Shown here in pieces: positions 1 through 9,057 of a stretch of DNA of 64,000 nt. Source of the stretch: Microlunatus sagamiharensis (GTDB lineage: Bacteria; Actinomycetota; Actinomycetes; Propionibacteriales; Propionibacteriaceae); the NCBI RefSeq assembly GCF_900105785.1, contig NZ_LT629799.1, forward strand, positions 558,001 to 622,000. Direction: 5' to 3'. The stretch's first letter is position 1, and every line of letters starts with the position of its first letter. The notes beneath the pieces are model-generated. The model searched no databases and was not told where the DNA came from. It saw only the letters and a list, made by a program, of their open reading frames with translations. The translations under genes and the position numbers were made by a program.

Positions 1-15
1 GCCCAGACTCCTGCC

Positions 16-663
16 GTGGACGTCGATCTGGAGGCCTTCGAGACCCGCTGGTCGCGCTCCCGCGTGCGCCGCCTGCTCGTGTTGCCCGCCGTGGTGGCGG
101 GCGTGGTCGCGCTGGCGTGGTGGGCGGGCCTGCTGCCGCCGGCGGTCGCGGTCGTCTTCCTCGTCCTCAGCCTCGGCCTCCTGCTCCTCCTCGCCGTCGC
201 CGCTCGCGCATCCGCGGCACACCCGGTCGCGCTGCGGATCGACGAGCTCGGTCTCACGCTCCCGGGCTGCCCAGCCGTTCCGTGGAGCGACGTCGAGGTG
301 GTCGAGGTCGGTCCGCTGAGACCAGCCTGGCCGATCGGGCGACCGAAGCTCGTCGCCGCCGTGCTGCCGCGACCGGGTGTCCGGCTGGGTTCGACGCCTG
401 ACCGAGGACTCAAGGGCTCCGGCTGGGCGGACGGCCTGCGCCGCCGGCGCTACGGCACCGAGCTGGTGCTGCCGCTCTTCGTCCTCGAGGCCGAGCCGGA
501 GGTCGTGGTCGGTGCCATCGAGACCCGAGGTCGCGTCCCCGTGCGGCGGCTGCTGCTCCACCGCAGTCGCGGTGTCTGGCTGGCACTCCTCGTCGTGGGC
601 GTCGTGCTCGTCGCCGTGGTCGCCGTCCTGCTGCTCCTCGCCCTCCTCTGGATGGTCGTCTGA
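16..663 (+). CDS. Membrane protein, possible PH-like fold
   Basis: This 215-residue protein starts at a GTG. The frame stays open to the window edge, so the true start could lie further upstream. It has two adjacent hydrophobic segments at about residues 20-40 and 42-65 and a third at about 187-214. Between them is a soluble stretch containing 'RIDELGLTLPG' and 'VPWSDVEVVEV'. That layout recalls small membrane proteins with a bacterial PH-like domain, where such a strand is followed by an 'I.W.dI..v' element. I infer the fold from this pattern only. It precedes rph on the same strand by 36 bases. Function is unknown. Confidence 0.55.
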   Translation: MDVDLEAFETRWSRSRVRRLLVLPAVVAGVVALAWWAGLLPPAVAVVFLVLSLGLLLLLAVAARASAAHPVALRIDELGLTLPGCPAVPWSDVEVVEVGPLRPAWPIGRPKLVAAVLPRPGVRLGSTPDRGLKGSGWADGLRRRRYGTELVLPLFVLEAEPEVVVGAIETRGRVPVRRLLLHRSRGVWLALLVVGVVLVAVVAVLLLLALLWMVV

Positions 664-685
664 CGCCGGTGTCAGAGGTCGCACC

Positions 686-691
686 TAGGCT
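686..691 (+). promoter_or_regulatory. -10 box of the rph operon (leaderless type)
   Basis: TAGGCT lies 8 bases before the rph ATG. The same TANNNT-to-start spacing recurs at many genes here, so the mRNA probably begins at or within a base or two of the start codon. Confidence 0.5.
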
Positions 692-699
692 CAGGGACC

Positions 700-1422
700 A
701 TGACCACCCGCGCCGACGGCCGCAGTCCCGACGACCTCCGCGAGGTCACGATCACCCGCGGCTGGCTGGAGCAGGCCGAGGGCTCGGTGCTCGTCGAGTT
801 CGGCAGCACGCGCGTCCTCGTCGCGGCCAGCGTGACCCAGGGCGTGCCGCGCTGGCGCAAGGGCTCCGGGCTCGGCTGGGTGACCAGCGAGTACGCGATG
901 CTGCCTCGCGCGACGAACACCCGCAACGACCGCGAGTCGGTCAAGGGCCGCATCGGCGGGCGCACGCACGAGATCAGCCGGCTCATCGGCCGCAGCCTGC
1001 GCGCGGTGATCGACTACGCCGCCCTCGGCGAGAACACGATCGTCCTCGACTGCGACGTCCTCCAGGCCGACGGCGGCACCCGCACGGCCTCCATCACGGG
1101 CGCGTACGTCGCGCTGGCCGATGCCGTCAGCTGGCTGCGCGACCGCAACGCGCTCAACGGCGAGCCGCTGACCGGCTCCGTCGCCGCGGTCTCGGTCGGG
1201 GTGGTGGGGGAGACCCCGATGCTCGACCTCGCCTACTCCGAGGACTCCGTGGCCGAGGTCGACCTCAACGTCGTCACCGACGGCACCGGTCGCTTCATCG
1301 AGGTCCAGGGCACGGCCGAGGGGGCACCCTTCGACCGCGCGATGATGGACACGCTGCTCGACCTCGGCGTCGCCGGCACGGCCCGGCTGACCGAGCTGCA
1401 GCGCGCCGCGCTCGCGTCGTGA
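700..1422 (+). CDS. rph: Ribonuclease PH
   Basis: Phosphorolytic 3'-to-5' exoribonuclease that trims tRNA 3' ends by transferring nucleotides to phosphate. The 240 residues match the usual family length. The N-terminus reads like the family ('[13 protein letters not shown]'), and the hallmark '[14 protein letters not shown]' follows near residue 125, with 'RSLRAVID' before it. The ATG follows a TAGGCT box. It opens a tightly coupled set rph-rdgB-thyA-dfrA. The stop overlaps the rdgB GTG, so the two are translationally coupled. Confidence 0.95.
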   Translation: MTTRADGRSPDDLREVTITRGWLEQAEGSVLVEFGSTRVLVAASVTQGVPRWRKGSGLGWVTSEYAMLPRATNTRNDRESVKGRIGGRTHEISRLIGRSLRAVIDYAALGENTIVLDCDVLQADGGTRTASITGAYVALADAVSWLRDRNALNGEPLTGSVAAVSVGVVGETPMLDLAYSEDSVAEVDLNVVTDGTGRFIEVQGTAEGAPFDRAMMDTLLDLGVAGTARLTELQRAALAS

Positions 1423-2047
1423 CCGCGACCGGTCCGGGCCGGACGGTCGTGCTCGCGACGAACAACGCCCACAAGCTCGTCGAGCTCCGCCGCCTCGTCG
1501 CCGAGGCGGGTGCGGACGTGACGGTGCTCGGGCTCGGCGACCTGCCGCGGTACCCGGAGCCGGCCGAGACGGAGCGGACGTTCGTCGGCAACGCCCTGCT
1601 CAAGGCCCGGGCCTGCGTGGCGGCGACCGGGCTGCCGGCGCTGGCGGACGACTCGGGCATCGCCGTCGACGTGCTGAACGGGATGCCCGGCGTCCGCTCG
1701 GCCCGCTGGTCGGGTCCGGACGCGACGGACGCGACGAACAACGCCCTGCTGCTCGCGCAGCTCGACGACGTCGAGGACCCCGACCGCACGGCGTCCTTCG
1801 AGGCCGCCGTGGCCCTGGTGCTGCCCGACGGCCGCGAGCACACGACGACCGGCCGGATGACGGGGCGGCTCCTCCGGGCCGCGGCCGGCGAGCACGGCTT
1901 CGGCTACGACCCGCTGTTCGTCGCCGACGGGCAGGAGGTCAGCAACGGCCAGCTCGACGCGGCGGCCAAGGACCGGATCAGCCACCGCGGCCAGGCGGTC
2001 CGTGCGATGGTGCCGGTGCTGCTCGAGGAGCTGACGAAGGAGCCGCA

Positions 2048-2051
<4 letters not shown>
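1419..2051 (+). CDS. rdgB: XTP/dITP diphosphatase (RdgB/HAM1)
   Basis: Hydrolyses non-canonical purine nucleoside triphosphates (dITP, XTP) to the monophosphate plus PPi, keeping hypoxanthine and xanthine out of DNA. The 210-residue protein has the HAM1 signature '[15 protein letters not shown]' at the N-terminus, '[20 protein letters not shown]' centrally and 'GFGYDPLF' towards the C-terminus. I chose GTG 1419 because it forms a GTGA overlap with the rph stop and gives a standard length; the longer upstream open frame is antisense-like noise across rph. It is coupled to thyA by another GTGA overlap. The rph-rdgB pairing is common in actinobacteria. Confidence 0.95.
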
Positions 2052-2838
<787 letters not shown>

Positions 2839-2842
<4 letters not shown>

Positions 2843-3405
2843 GCCCCTCGCGCGGCCCCGAGCTCGTGGGCATCGCCGCCGTCGCCCGCAACGGGGTCAT
2901 CGGGGCCGACGGCGACATCCCGTGGCGGGTGCCGGCGGACTGGCGGCGGTTCAAGCGGCTGACGACCGGGCACACCCTCGTCATGGGTCGCAAGACCTAC
3001 GACTCGATCGGCCGGCCGCTGCCCGACCGCACGACGGTGGTCGTGACCCGCGACCGGAGGTGGCGCGGGGAGGGCGTGCTGGTGGCGCCGACGATCGACG
3101 AGGCACTGCTGGTCGCCGCCGGGCGCGAGGCCGAGCAGGAGGTCGGGACCGTCTGGGTCGCCGGGGGAGGGGAGGTCTACTCCGCCACCTGGGACCGGCT
3201 CGACCGTCTCGAGCTCACCGAGGTCGACGTCGAGCCCGAGGGTGCGGTACGTCTGCCCGCTGTCGAGGCCGAGATGTGGCGCGAGAGCGGCCGCGAGGCG
3301 TACGCGGCGGAGGACGGGGTGCCCGCGTTCGCCTTCGTCACCTACGTGCGGCGCGTGCCGGAGAAGGGACTCGAACCCTCACGCCCTGCGGGCACAGGAA
3401 CCTAA
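2839..3405 (+). CDS. dfrA: Dihydrofolate reductase
   Basis: NADPH-dependent reduction of dihydrofolate, recycling the cofactor spent by ThyA. Family features are '[20 protein letters not shown]' near residue 20, '[16 protein letters not shown]' (NADPH binding) and '[10 protein letters not shown]'. The protein should end about residue 172 after 'FAFVTYVRR'. The frame continues another 16 codons because the 3' end runs antisense through the T-arm, variable arm and part of the anticodon arm of the convergent tRNA-Leu. The last residues ('[14 protein letters not shown]') are therefore translated from tRNA-gene DNA. This is the final gene of the rph operon. Confidence 0.95.
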
Positions 3406-3438
3406 ATCCTGCGTGTCTGCCAGTTCCACCACTCCGGC
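3356..3438 (-). tRNA. tRNA-Leu (anticodon TAG)
   Basis: Read on the minus strand the 83-base sequence folds as a class II tRNA. The acceptor GCCGGAG pairs with CTCCGGC, the anticodon stem CAGGA/TCCTG encloses loop TTTAGGT (anticodon TAG), there is a long variable arm, and the T-loop is TTCGAGT. The discriminator is A, as expected for leucine. CCA is not encoded. The 3' half overlaps the end of dfrA on the other strand. Confidence 0.95.
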
Positions 3439-3473
3439 CGGCGCCCGAGCGTAACCCGGGGCGCAGGAGCCTC

Positions 3474-3962
3474 CTAGGCGCCGGCGGGGACGCCGAGCTC
3501 GCGCTTGAGCTTGTCCACGTGGCCGGACGCGCGCACGTTGTACTGCGCGACCGCGACGGTCCCCTCGCCCTTGGCGTCCACGTCGACCACGAACGTCGAG
3601 CGGATGACGCCCTCGACGAGCTTGCCGTAGAGCAGCTTCTCCCCGAAGGCCCCGTACGCGGTCAGGACCTCCTTGGCCGGGTCCGAGAGCAGCGGGAAGG
3701 CGACCGACTGCCGCTCGCGGAACTGCGCGAGCTTGGCCTGCTCGTCGGGGGAGATGCCGATCACGTCGTAGCCGGCGGCGCCGAGGTCGTTGATGGCCGC
3801 GGTGAAGTCGACGGCCTGCGTGGTGCAGCCCGGGGTGAGCGCCGCCGGGTAGAAGTAGACGATCACGCGCTTGCCGGCGTAGTCGGCCAGCGACACCGAC
3901 CGTCCGTCGGCGTCGGGCAGGGTGAAGGCGGGGGCGGTCGCACCGGCGTCCAGTCGGGTCAC
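3474..3962 (-). CDS. bcp: Thioredoxin-dependent peroxiredoxin (Bcp/PrxQ type)
   Basis: Reduces H2O2 and organic peroxides through a peroxidatic cysteine. The 162-residue protein has the AhpC/TSA fold, with 'VIVYFYPAALTPGCTTQAVDF' split around the active-site Cys of 'TPGCT'. The usual resolving cysteine five residues later ('EACDF' in the family) is Val here, so this copy should act as a 1-Cys enzyme or use a partner thiol. The GTG at 3962 is chosen because a TAGAGT box lies 7 bases upstream. The longer upstream frame has no family similarity. It is monocistronic. Confidence 0.9.
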   Translation of the reverse strand: MTRLDAGATAPAFTLPDADGRSVSLADYAGKRVIVYFYPAALTPGCTTQAVDFTAAINDLGAAGYDVIGISPDEQAKLAQFRERQSVAFPLLSDPAKEVLTAYGAFGEKLLYGKLVEGVIRSTFVVDVDAKGEGTVAVAQYNVRASGHVDKLKRELGVPAGA

Positions 3963-3969
3963 GGGCGCG

Positions 3970-3975
3970 ACTCTA
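3970..3975 (-). promoter_or_regulatory. -10 box of bcp (leaderless type)
   Basis: On the minus strand TAGAGT is followed by 7 bases and then the GTG start. This supports the start at 3962. Confidence 0.45.
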
Positions 3976-4101
3976 GTGCCCGCCCCCGGGCCCGCGTCTC
4001 GTGCGGTCCGCGGTCGGCAGCGAGGAGGTGGCCACAACCACTAGGCTTCGTCGGACCGCCCCCGGCACCGTCGGGAGCCCGCGCGAGGAGCAGGAGGACA
4101 G

Positions 4102-4422
4102 GTGTCGACCCAGGCCAACGAGCCCAGCCTCACCGGTCGGACGAAGTCCCAGATCGAGGCCGACCTCGGCGCCACGCGCGAGCGGTTGGCGGCCTCGGTC
4201 TCCGGCCTCATCGACGAGGTGCACCCCACGCGCATCAAGCAGCGCACGGTGGACCGGCTGCGTGCCGCGATCCAGACGCGCAAGGACGACGCCCGCGCCT
4301 ACGTGTTCAACTCCCGCGGCGACCTGCGCACCGACCACGTCATCACCCTGGCCTCCGTCGCCGCGGGCACGCTGACCGTCGTGCTGGTGCTGCGTTCGCT
4401 GCTCAACCGCGGTCGCCGCTGA
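4102..4422 (+). CDS. DUF3618 domain membrane protein
   Basis: A 106-residue protein with the DUF3618 pattern: 'RTKSQIEADLGATRERLAASVSGLIDEV' split over residues 13-40, a charged helix, then a single hydrophobic segment at about residues 78-97 and a short basic tail. Known members are small single-pass actinobacterial proteins of unknown function, often near bcp, as here (divergent). The GTG is preceded by AGGAGG. A TAGGCT box at 4042-4047 could be the -10, giving a leader of about 50 bases. Confidence 0.8.
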   Translation: MSTQANEPSLTGRTKSQIEADLGATRERLAASVSGLIDEVHPTRIKQRTVDRLRAAIQTRKDDARAYVFNSRGDLRTDHVITLASVAAGTLTVVLVLRSLLNRGRR

Positions 4423-4490
4423 CCCCTCGGCCCGGCCGTCCTGCGGCTGCCGGCCGGACCTCGCTCACGCCTTGACGACGCTCCACATCT

Positions 4491-4504
4491 CTTAATGGAT
4501 TAAG
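4491..4504. promoter_or_regulatory. Palindromic operator candidate upstream of sugar ABC operon
   Basis: CTTAAT-GG-ATTAAG has perfect 6-base arms. It is strikingly AT-rich in this GC-rich DNA and lies about 175 bases before the solute-binding gene. A repressor or activator site is plausible; the regulator is not in the window. Confidence 0.4.
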
Positions 4505-4563
4505 GCCTGCACCCGGTCGTCGAGCGCTTCCCAGAAGGCGCGAAAGCGTGTTACCGCGTTGAT

Positions 4564-4584
4564 AACGATCTTTGCCAAATCGTT
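4564..4584. promoter_or_regulatory. Inverted repeat in sugar operon promoter region
   Basis: AACGAT and ATCGTT face each other across 9 bases. A TAGTGT box at 4618-4623 with TTGCGC 19 bases before it could be the promoter, which would put this inverted repeat just upstream of the -35. LacI/ROK-type control of a sugar operon would fit, by inference. Confidence 0.4.
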
Positions 4585-4678
4585 GTGACAGGTTGCGCCC
4601 AGGGCGTTCTCAGCCCCTAGTGTGGCCCGACAGCACCCCGGAACAGGTGCGTCTTCGACACAATGAAGTGAGGCCTTT

Positions 4679-6007
4679 ATGCGTTTCGTTCGCTCAGGGC
4701 GCCGCGTCGCGGTTGCTGCTGTCTCCCTCAGCGCGCTGCTCGTGGCCGCCGCCTGCGGTGGCAGCAGCTCCGACTCGGGCTCCGGCACCGGCTCCTCCGC
4801 CCCCGCCGTCGACTTCACCAAGCAGGGCGACATCGAGCTCTGGAACGGCAAGGACACGTCGGGCAACCTGCCGAAGCTGATCGCGCAGTTCAACGCGCAG
4901 CACCCCAACGGCAAGGTCACCTTCCACGAGCTCCCGGACAACGCCGACCAGCAGCGTCAGCAGATGATCCAGAACACCCAGATCAAGAACCCGGCCATGG
5001 CCGTCATCAGCATGGACGTGGTGTGGACGTCGGAGTTCGCGGCCAAGGGCTACGTCGTGCCGCTGCCGACCGACCAGTTCCCCACCGAGGGCTTCCTGCA
5101 GTCCGCCGTCGCCGGTGCGACGTACTTCAACAAGCTGTACGCCTACCCGTCGACCTCCGACGGCGGCCTCCTGTACTACCGCAAGGACCTGCTCGACAAG
5201 TACAACCTGCAGCCGCCGACGACGTTCGACGAGATGAAGACCGCCTGCGACACCATCAAGAAGGGCGAGAACAACTCCAAGCTCGACTGCTACGCCGGCC
5301 AGTACAACAAGTACGAGGGCCTCACGGTGAACTTCGACGAGGCCGTGCACAGCGCCGGCGGCGTCATCGTCGGTGACGACGGCAAGCCGAACGTGGCGAC
5401 GCCCGAGGCGGCCAAGGGCCTGCAGACCCTCGCCGACTGGTTCAAGAACGGCGACATCCCCAAGGCGGCCATCACCTGGCAGGAGGAGAACGGCCGTCAG
5501 GCGTTCGAGGCCGGTCAGCTGATCTTCCACCGCAATTGGGGCTACGTGTACAACCTCGCCCAGACCGACAAGGACAGCGTCGTCAAGGGCAAGTTCGATG
5601 TCGCGCCGCTCCCGGGCATCTCCGGGCCGGGCGTCTCGAGCCTCGGTGGCCACAACTTCGCCATCGCGGCGAACGCCGAGAACAAGGGCACCGCCGTCGA
5701 CTTCCTCAAGTTCATGAGCTCGGAGGAGGTCCAGAAGTCGAACACGCTGGCCACCTCGCAGTCGCCGACGATCGAGAAGCTCTACACCGACTCCGACCTG
5801 GTCAAGAAGTTCCCCTTCATGCCGACCCAGCTCAAGTCGATCCAGACCGCGATCCCGCGACCCAAGGCCGTCGAGTACGGCGACGTGACCCTGGCGATCC
5901 AGGACGCCGCGTACGGCGCGCTGCAGGCGGGGGCCAACGGCCAGACGGCCGACTCCACCACCGCCCTCCAGGGCCTGCAGACCAAGCTGCAGACGCTGAT
6001 CAAGTAA
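4679..6007 (+). CDS. Sugar ABC transporter substrate-binding lipoprotein
   Basis: A 442-residue family-1 extracellular solute-binding protein that captures an oligosaccharide outside the membrane and hands it to the two permeases downstream. The signal peptide ends in the lipobox 'LVAAAC' with Cys26 as lipid anchor, followed by a Ser/Gly-rich linker. The mature part follows the MalE/LpqY pattern: 'IELWNGKDTSGNLPKLIAQF' at the start, then 'YAYPSTSDGGLLYYRKDLLDK', 'FHRNWGY' and 'LGGHNFAIAAN'. Trehalose or an alpha-glucoside is a likely ligand, but ligand specificity cannot be read from sequence. Spacing before the ATG contains GTGAGG. Confidence 0.9.
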   Translation: MRFVRSGRRVAVAAVSLSALLVAAACGGSSSDSGSGTGSSAPAVDFTKQGDIELWNGKDTSGNLPKLIAQFNAQHPNGKVTFHELPDNADQQRQQMIQNTQIKNPAMAVISMDVVWTSEFAAKGYVVPLPTDQFPTEGFLQSAVAGATYFNKLYAYPSTSDGGLLYYRKDLLDKYNLQPPTTFDEMKTACDTIKKGENNSKLDCYAGQYNKYEGLTVNFDEAVHSAGGVIVGDDGKPNVATPEAAKGLQTLADWFKNGDIPKAAITWQEENGRQAFEAGQLIFHRNWGYVYNLAQTDKDSVVKGKFDVAPLPGISGPGVSSLGGHNFAIAANAENKGTAVDFLKFMSSEEVQKSNTLATSQSPTIEKLYTDSDLVKKFPFMPTQLKSIQTAIPRPKAVEYGDVTLAIQDAAYGALQAGANGQTADSTTALQGLQTKLQTLIK

Positions 6008-6027
6008 CGATCGGTCTCGCCCATCGG

Positions 6028-6054
6028 GTCCCCGGCGCGCTGCGCGCCGGGGAC
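6028..6054 (+). terminator. Intercistronic hairpin between binding protein and permease
   Basis: A perfect 13-base inverted repeat (GTCCCCGGCGCGC and its complement) has essentially no loop and no T-run. It sits 20 bases after the binding-protein stop and before the permease RBS. Such structures usually stabilise or partly terminate upstream mRNA, giving more binding protein than permease. Confidence 0.6.
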
Positions 6055-6084
6055 TCGCGGGCTCGTCTCCTAGGAGGTCACCGC

Positions 6085-7151
6085 ATGGCCACTGCCACGG
6101 TGGAAACACGTAGCGCTCCCGCCGCCTCCGGCGACGGCCGCAAGAGCAGGAAGAACGCGCTCAGCGACGGGCAGGGCCGTCTCGCCTGGATCCTGCTGGC
6201 GCCCACCCTGCTCGTCATCCTCGTCGTCGCCGGGATCCCGGTCATCATCTCGATCCGCGAGTCCTTCTTCGCCACCAACAACGGGGTCGACCCCGTCACC
6301 GGCATGGTCGCCGGCGGCGAGCGGTTCGTCGGCCTGGGCAACTTCACCGCGATCTTCGCCGGCGACAACCCGGTCGCCGGGTCGTGGGGGACGGTCGACC
6401 GGTTCTGGAACGCCTTCTGGAACACCACGGCCTTCACCGTCGTCTGCATCGTCCTCGAGACGATCCTCGGCGTGGCGATGGCCCTGATCATGTCGAAGGC
6501 CTTCAAGGGCCGCGGGATCGTGCGCGCCGGCATCCTCGTCCCGTGGGCCATCCCCACCATCGTCTCGGCGCTGATGTGGAAGCTGATCTTCGACGCCGAC
6601 GGCATCATGAACCGGGTCCTCGGTCGACAGGTCCTCTGGCTCGCCGACACCGGCTCCTCGTTCTGGGCCGTCGTCATCGCTGACACGTGGAAGACGGCGC
6701 CCTTCATCGGGCTGCTGACCCTCGCCGGCCTCCAGACCATCCCGGCCGAGGTCTACGAGGCCGCCAAGGTGGACGGGGCCACGACCTGGCAGCAGTTCAC
6801 CCGCATCACGCTGCCCCTGGTCAAGCCGACGCTCGTCGTCGCGGTGCTCTTCCGCACCCTCGACACGCTGCGCATGTTCGACCTGCCCTTCGGCATGATC
6901 GGCGCGGGCAAGTACCGCGTCGAGACGCTGTCGATCTTCTCCTACCTGGAGGCGACGCAGACCAGGTACGGCCCGGCCGCGGCGTACGCGATCGTGCTGT
7001 TCATCTACGTCCTGCTCGTGGCCTTCGTCTTCGTGAAGGTCCTCGGGGCCGACGTCATCGGTGACACCGGGATGCCGAAGAAGAAGAAGGACAAGAAGAA
7101 GGCGGGTGCCGCCGGGGCGCCCGGGCTAGAGATGGCGGGAGGGGCTCACTG

Positions 7152-7152
<1 letters not shown>
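6085..7152 (+). CDS. Sugar ABC transporter permease (MalF/SugA type)
   Basis: A 355-residue inner-membrane subunit of a carbohydrate ABC importer. It has a basic N-terminus, a first membrane segment at about residues 32-58, then five more. The EAA loop that contacts the ATPase reads 'EVYEAAKVDGATTWQQF' near residue 225. The C-terminus is Lys-rich ('KKKKDKKK'). The ATG has an AGGAGG six bases upstream. The stop shares its A with the next gene's ATG (TGATG), so the two permeases are coupled. No ATP-binding subunit follows; in actinobacteria such importers often share a distant MsiK-type ATPase. Confidence 0.9.
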
Positions 7153-8084
<932 letters not shown>

Positions 8085-8110
8085 GGGAGCCACCCTCCCT
8101 CAGGACCCAC

Positions 8111-8144
8111 GACGGGCCCGGTCACCTCGGTGACCGGGCCCGTC
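8111..8144 (+). terminator. Terminator of sugar ABC operon
   Basis: A perfect 16-base stem (GACGGGCCCGGTCACC and its complement) has a minimal loop and begins 26 bases after the last stop codon. There is no clear T-run, which is usual for high-GC actinobacteria. Confidence 0.75.
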
Positions 8145-8210
8145 CGTCGTCTGTCGGCAGTGCTTGCGCCGTGGAGCCGAGGGGACGCTTCCTGGCTCCT
8201 CGAAGAGGCC

Positions 8211-8241
8211 GGGGACCCTTCCTGAGCCTGTCGAAGTCCCC
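8211..8241. repeat. REP-like element, copy 1
   Basis: GGGGAC and GTCCCC flank CCTTCCTGAGCCTGTCGAA. The core CCTGAGCCTGTCGAAG recurs in altered form at 16252-16270 and twice, as an inverted pair, at 27617-27670. It lies just upstream of the decayed PadR fragment. Confidence 0.5.
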
Positions 8242-8290
8242 CGAAGAGGTCGGCGAGCAGGCCCTGTGCTCGTGCCATCTCTACCTAGCG

Positions 8291-8437
8291 AGCGACATCG
8301 ACCCCCGCCGCGAGGGCCGCCCGGCGCGCCGCTACTACCGGCTGACCGCCCTGGGCGCCGAGTCGGCCCGCGCGGCCCTCGAGCGCGTGCACCGGCCGCA
8401 CCAGCGCCGACAGCTCGGCGGGGTGCGACCCGCGTGA
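8291..8437 (+). pseudogene. C-terminal remnant of a PadR-family regulator
   Basis: About 48 codons resemble the end of a PadR-type transcriptional regulator: 'GRPARRYYRLTALGAESARAA' is the typical wing strand ('GRPRRYYRLT..G...L') plus the dimerisation helix. Nothing upstream encodes the winged-helix recognition part. Instead there is the REP-like repeat and non-coding sequence, so the gene is truncated. Its stop overlaps the GTG of the next frame (GTGA), as in intact PadR/partner operons. This remnant cannot bind DNA by itself. Confidence 0.65.
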
Positions 8438-8832
8438 CCCCGACCCGTCCGACCCGCACGGCGGGCCGCCTGGTGGGGCTGGCCGTCGCCGTCCTCCCCG
8501 CTCCGCAGCGGGCCCGCTACGCCCGCGAGCTCTACGCGGAGCTCTACGGCATGACCTCCCTCCAGCAGCTGCGTCATGCGGGCGGGCTGCTGCTCCACGC
8601 GTTCGCGCTCAGGAGCGCCCTCGTCGCCACCACCCACTCCGAGGAGACCGCCCTGACGACCACCACGAAGCCGCTGCGCTGCCGGCTGGGGATCCACCGC
8701 TGGGACGAGCGCGAGAACCCGGAGACCCACGAGCGCTAGCAGGTCTGCGAACGCTGCGACGCCTACCACGAGCGTCCCCGGGCGACCGCGGGCACGGGCG
8801 CCGCCAGCACGACCAACGGCGAGATGTTCTGA
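8434..8832 (+). pseudogene. PadR-partner small protein interrupted by an amber codon
   Basis: The frame opens with a GTG coupled to the PadR remnant. It codes for an N-terminal helix-rich part ('LLPAxxRARY.xE..AELYG' pattern, seen as 'VLPAPQRARYARELYAELYG') and a zinc-ribbon-like tail, 'CRLGIHRW', then 'NPETHER', TAG at 8737-8739, then 'QVCERCDAYHERP'. Related short actinobacterial tails read 'Y.VC.RC' at this point, so TAC (Tyr) probably became TAG. Beyond the stop the same frame continues 30 codons to TGA at 8830-8832. Translation stopping at TAG would give 101 residues lacking the second CxxC. Confidence 0.55.
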
Positions 8833-8876
8833 GCCGTCCCGCGGTGAGACTCACCAGCATGTAGACCCGTAGCAAG

Positions 8877-8913
8877 ACAGAACCGCCCGGTCCAGGGGAC
8901 CGGCCTGTTCTGT
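8877..8913 (-). terminator. Hairpin downstream of tRNA-Lys
   Basis: Outer arms ACAGAAC/GTTCTGT enclose inner arms CCGGTCC/GGACCGG, separated by AGG. It begins within 10 bases of the tRNA 3' end on the minus strand, so it probably terminates the tRNA transcript. There is no long T-run. Confidence 0.5.
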
Positions 8914-8919
8914 GTGCTC

Positions 8920-8995
<76 letters not shown>

Positions 8996-9057
8996 GCGAG
9001 GAGAAACACTACCAGCGTCGGGCGCCAGACTCGAATCGAGCTGAACCCCAACTCTGG

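Noticed and set aside
8737-8739. TAG as selenocysteine-like or pyrrolysine recoding
   Set aside because: No recoding machinery or hairpin seen; the upstream regulator is already truncated, so a nonsense mutation in a decaying locus is simpler.
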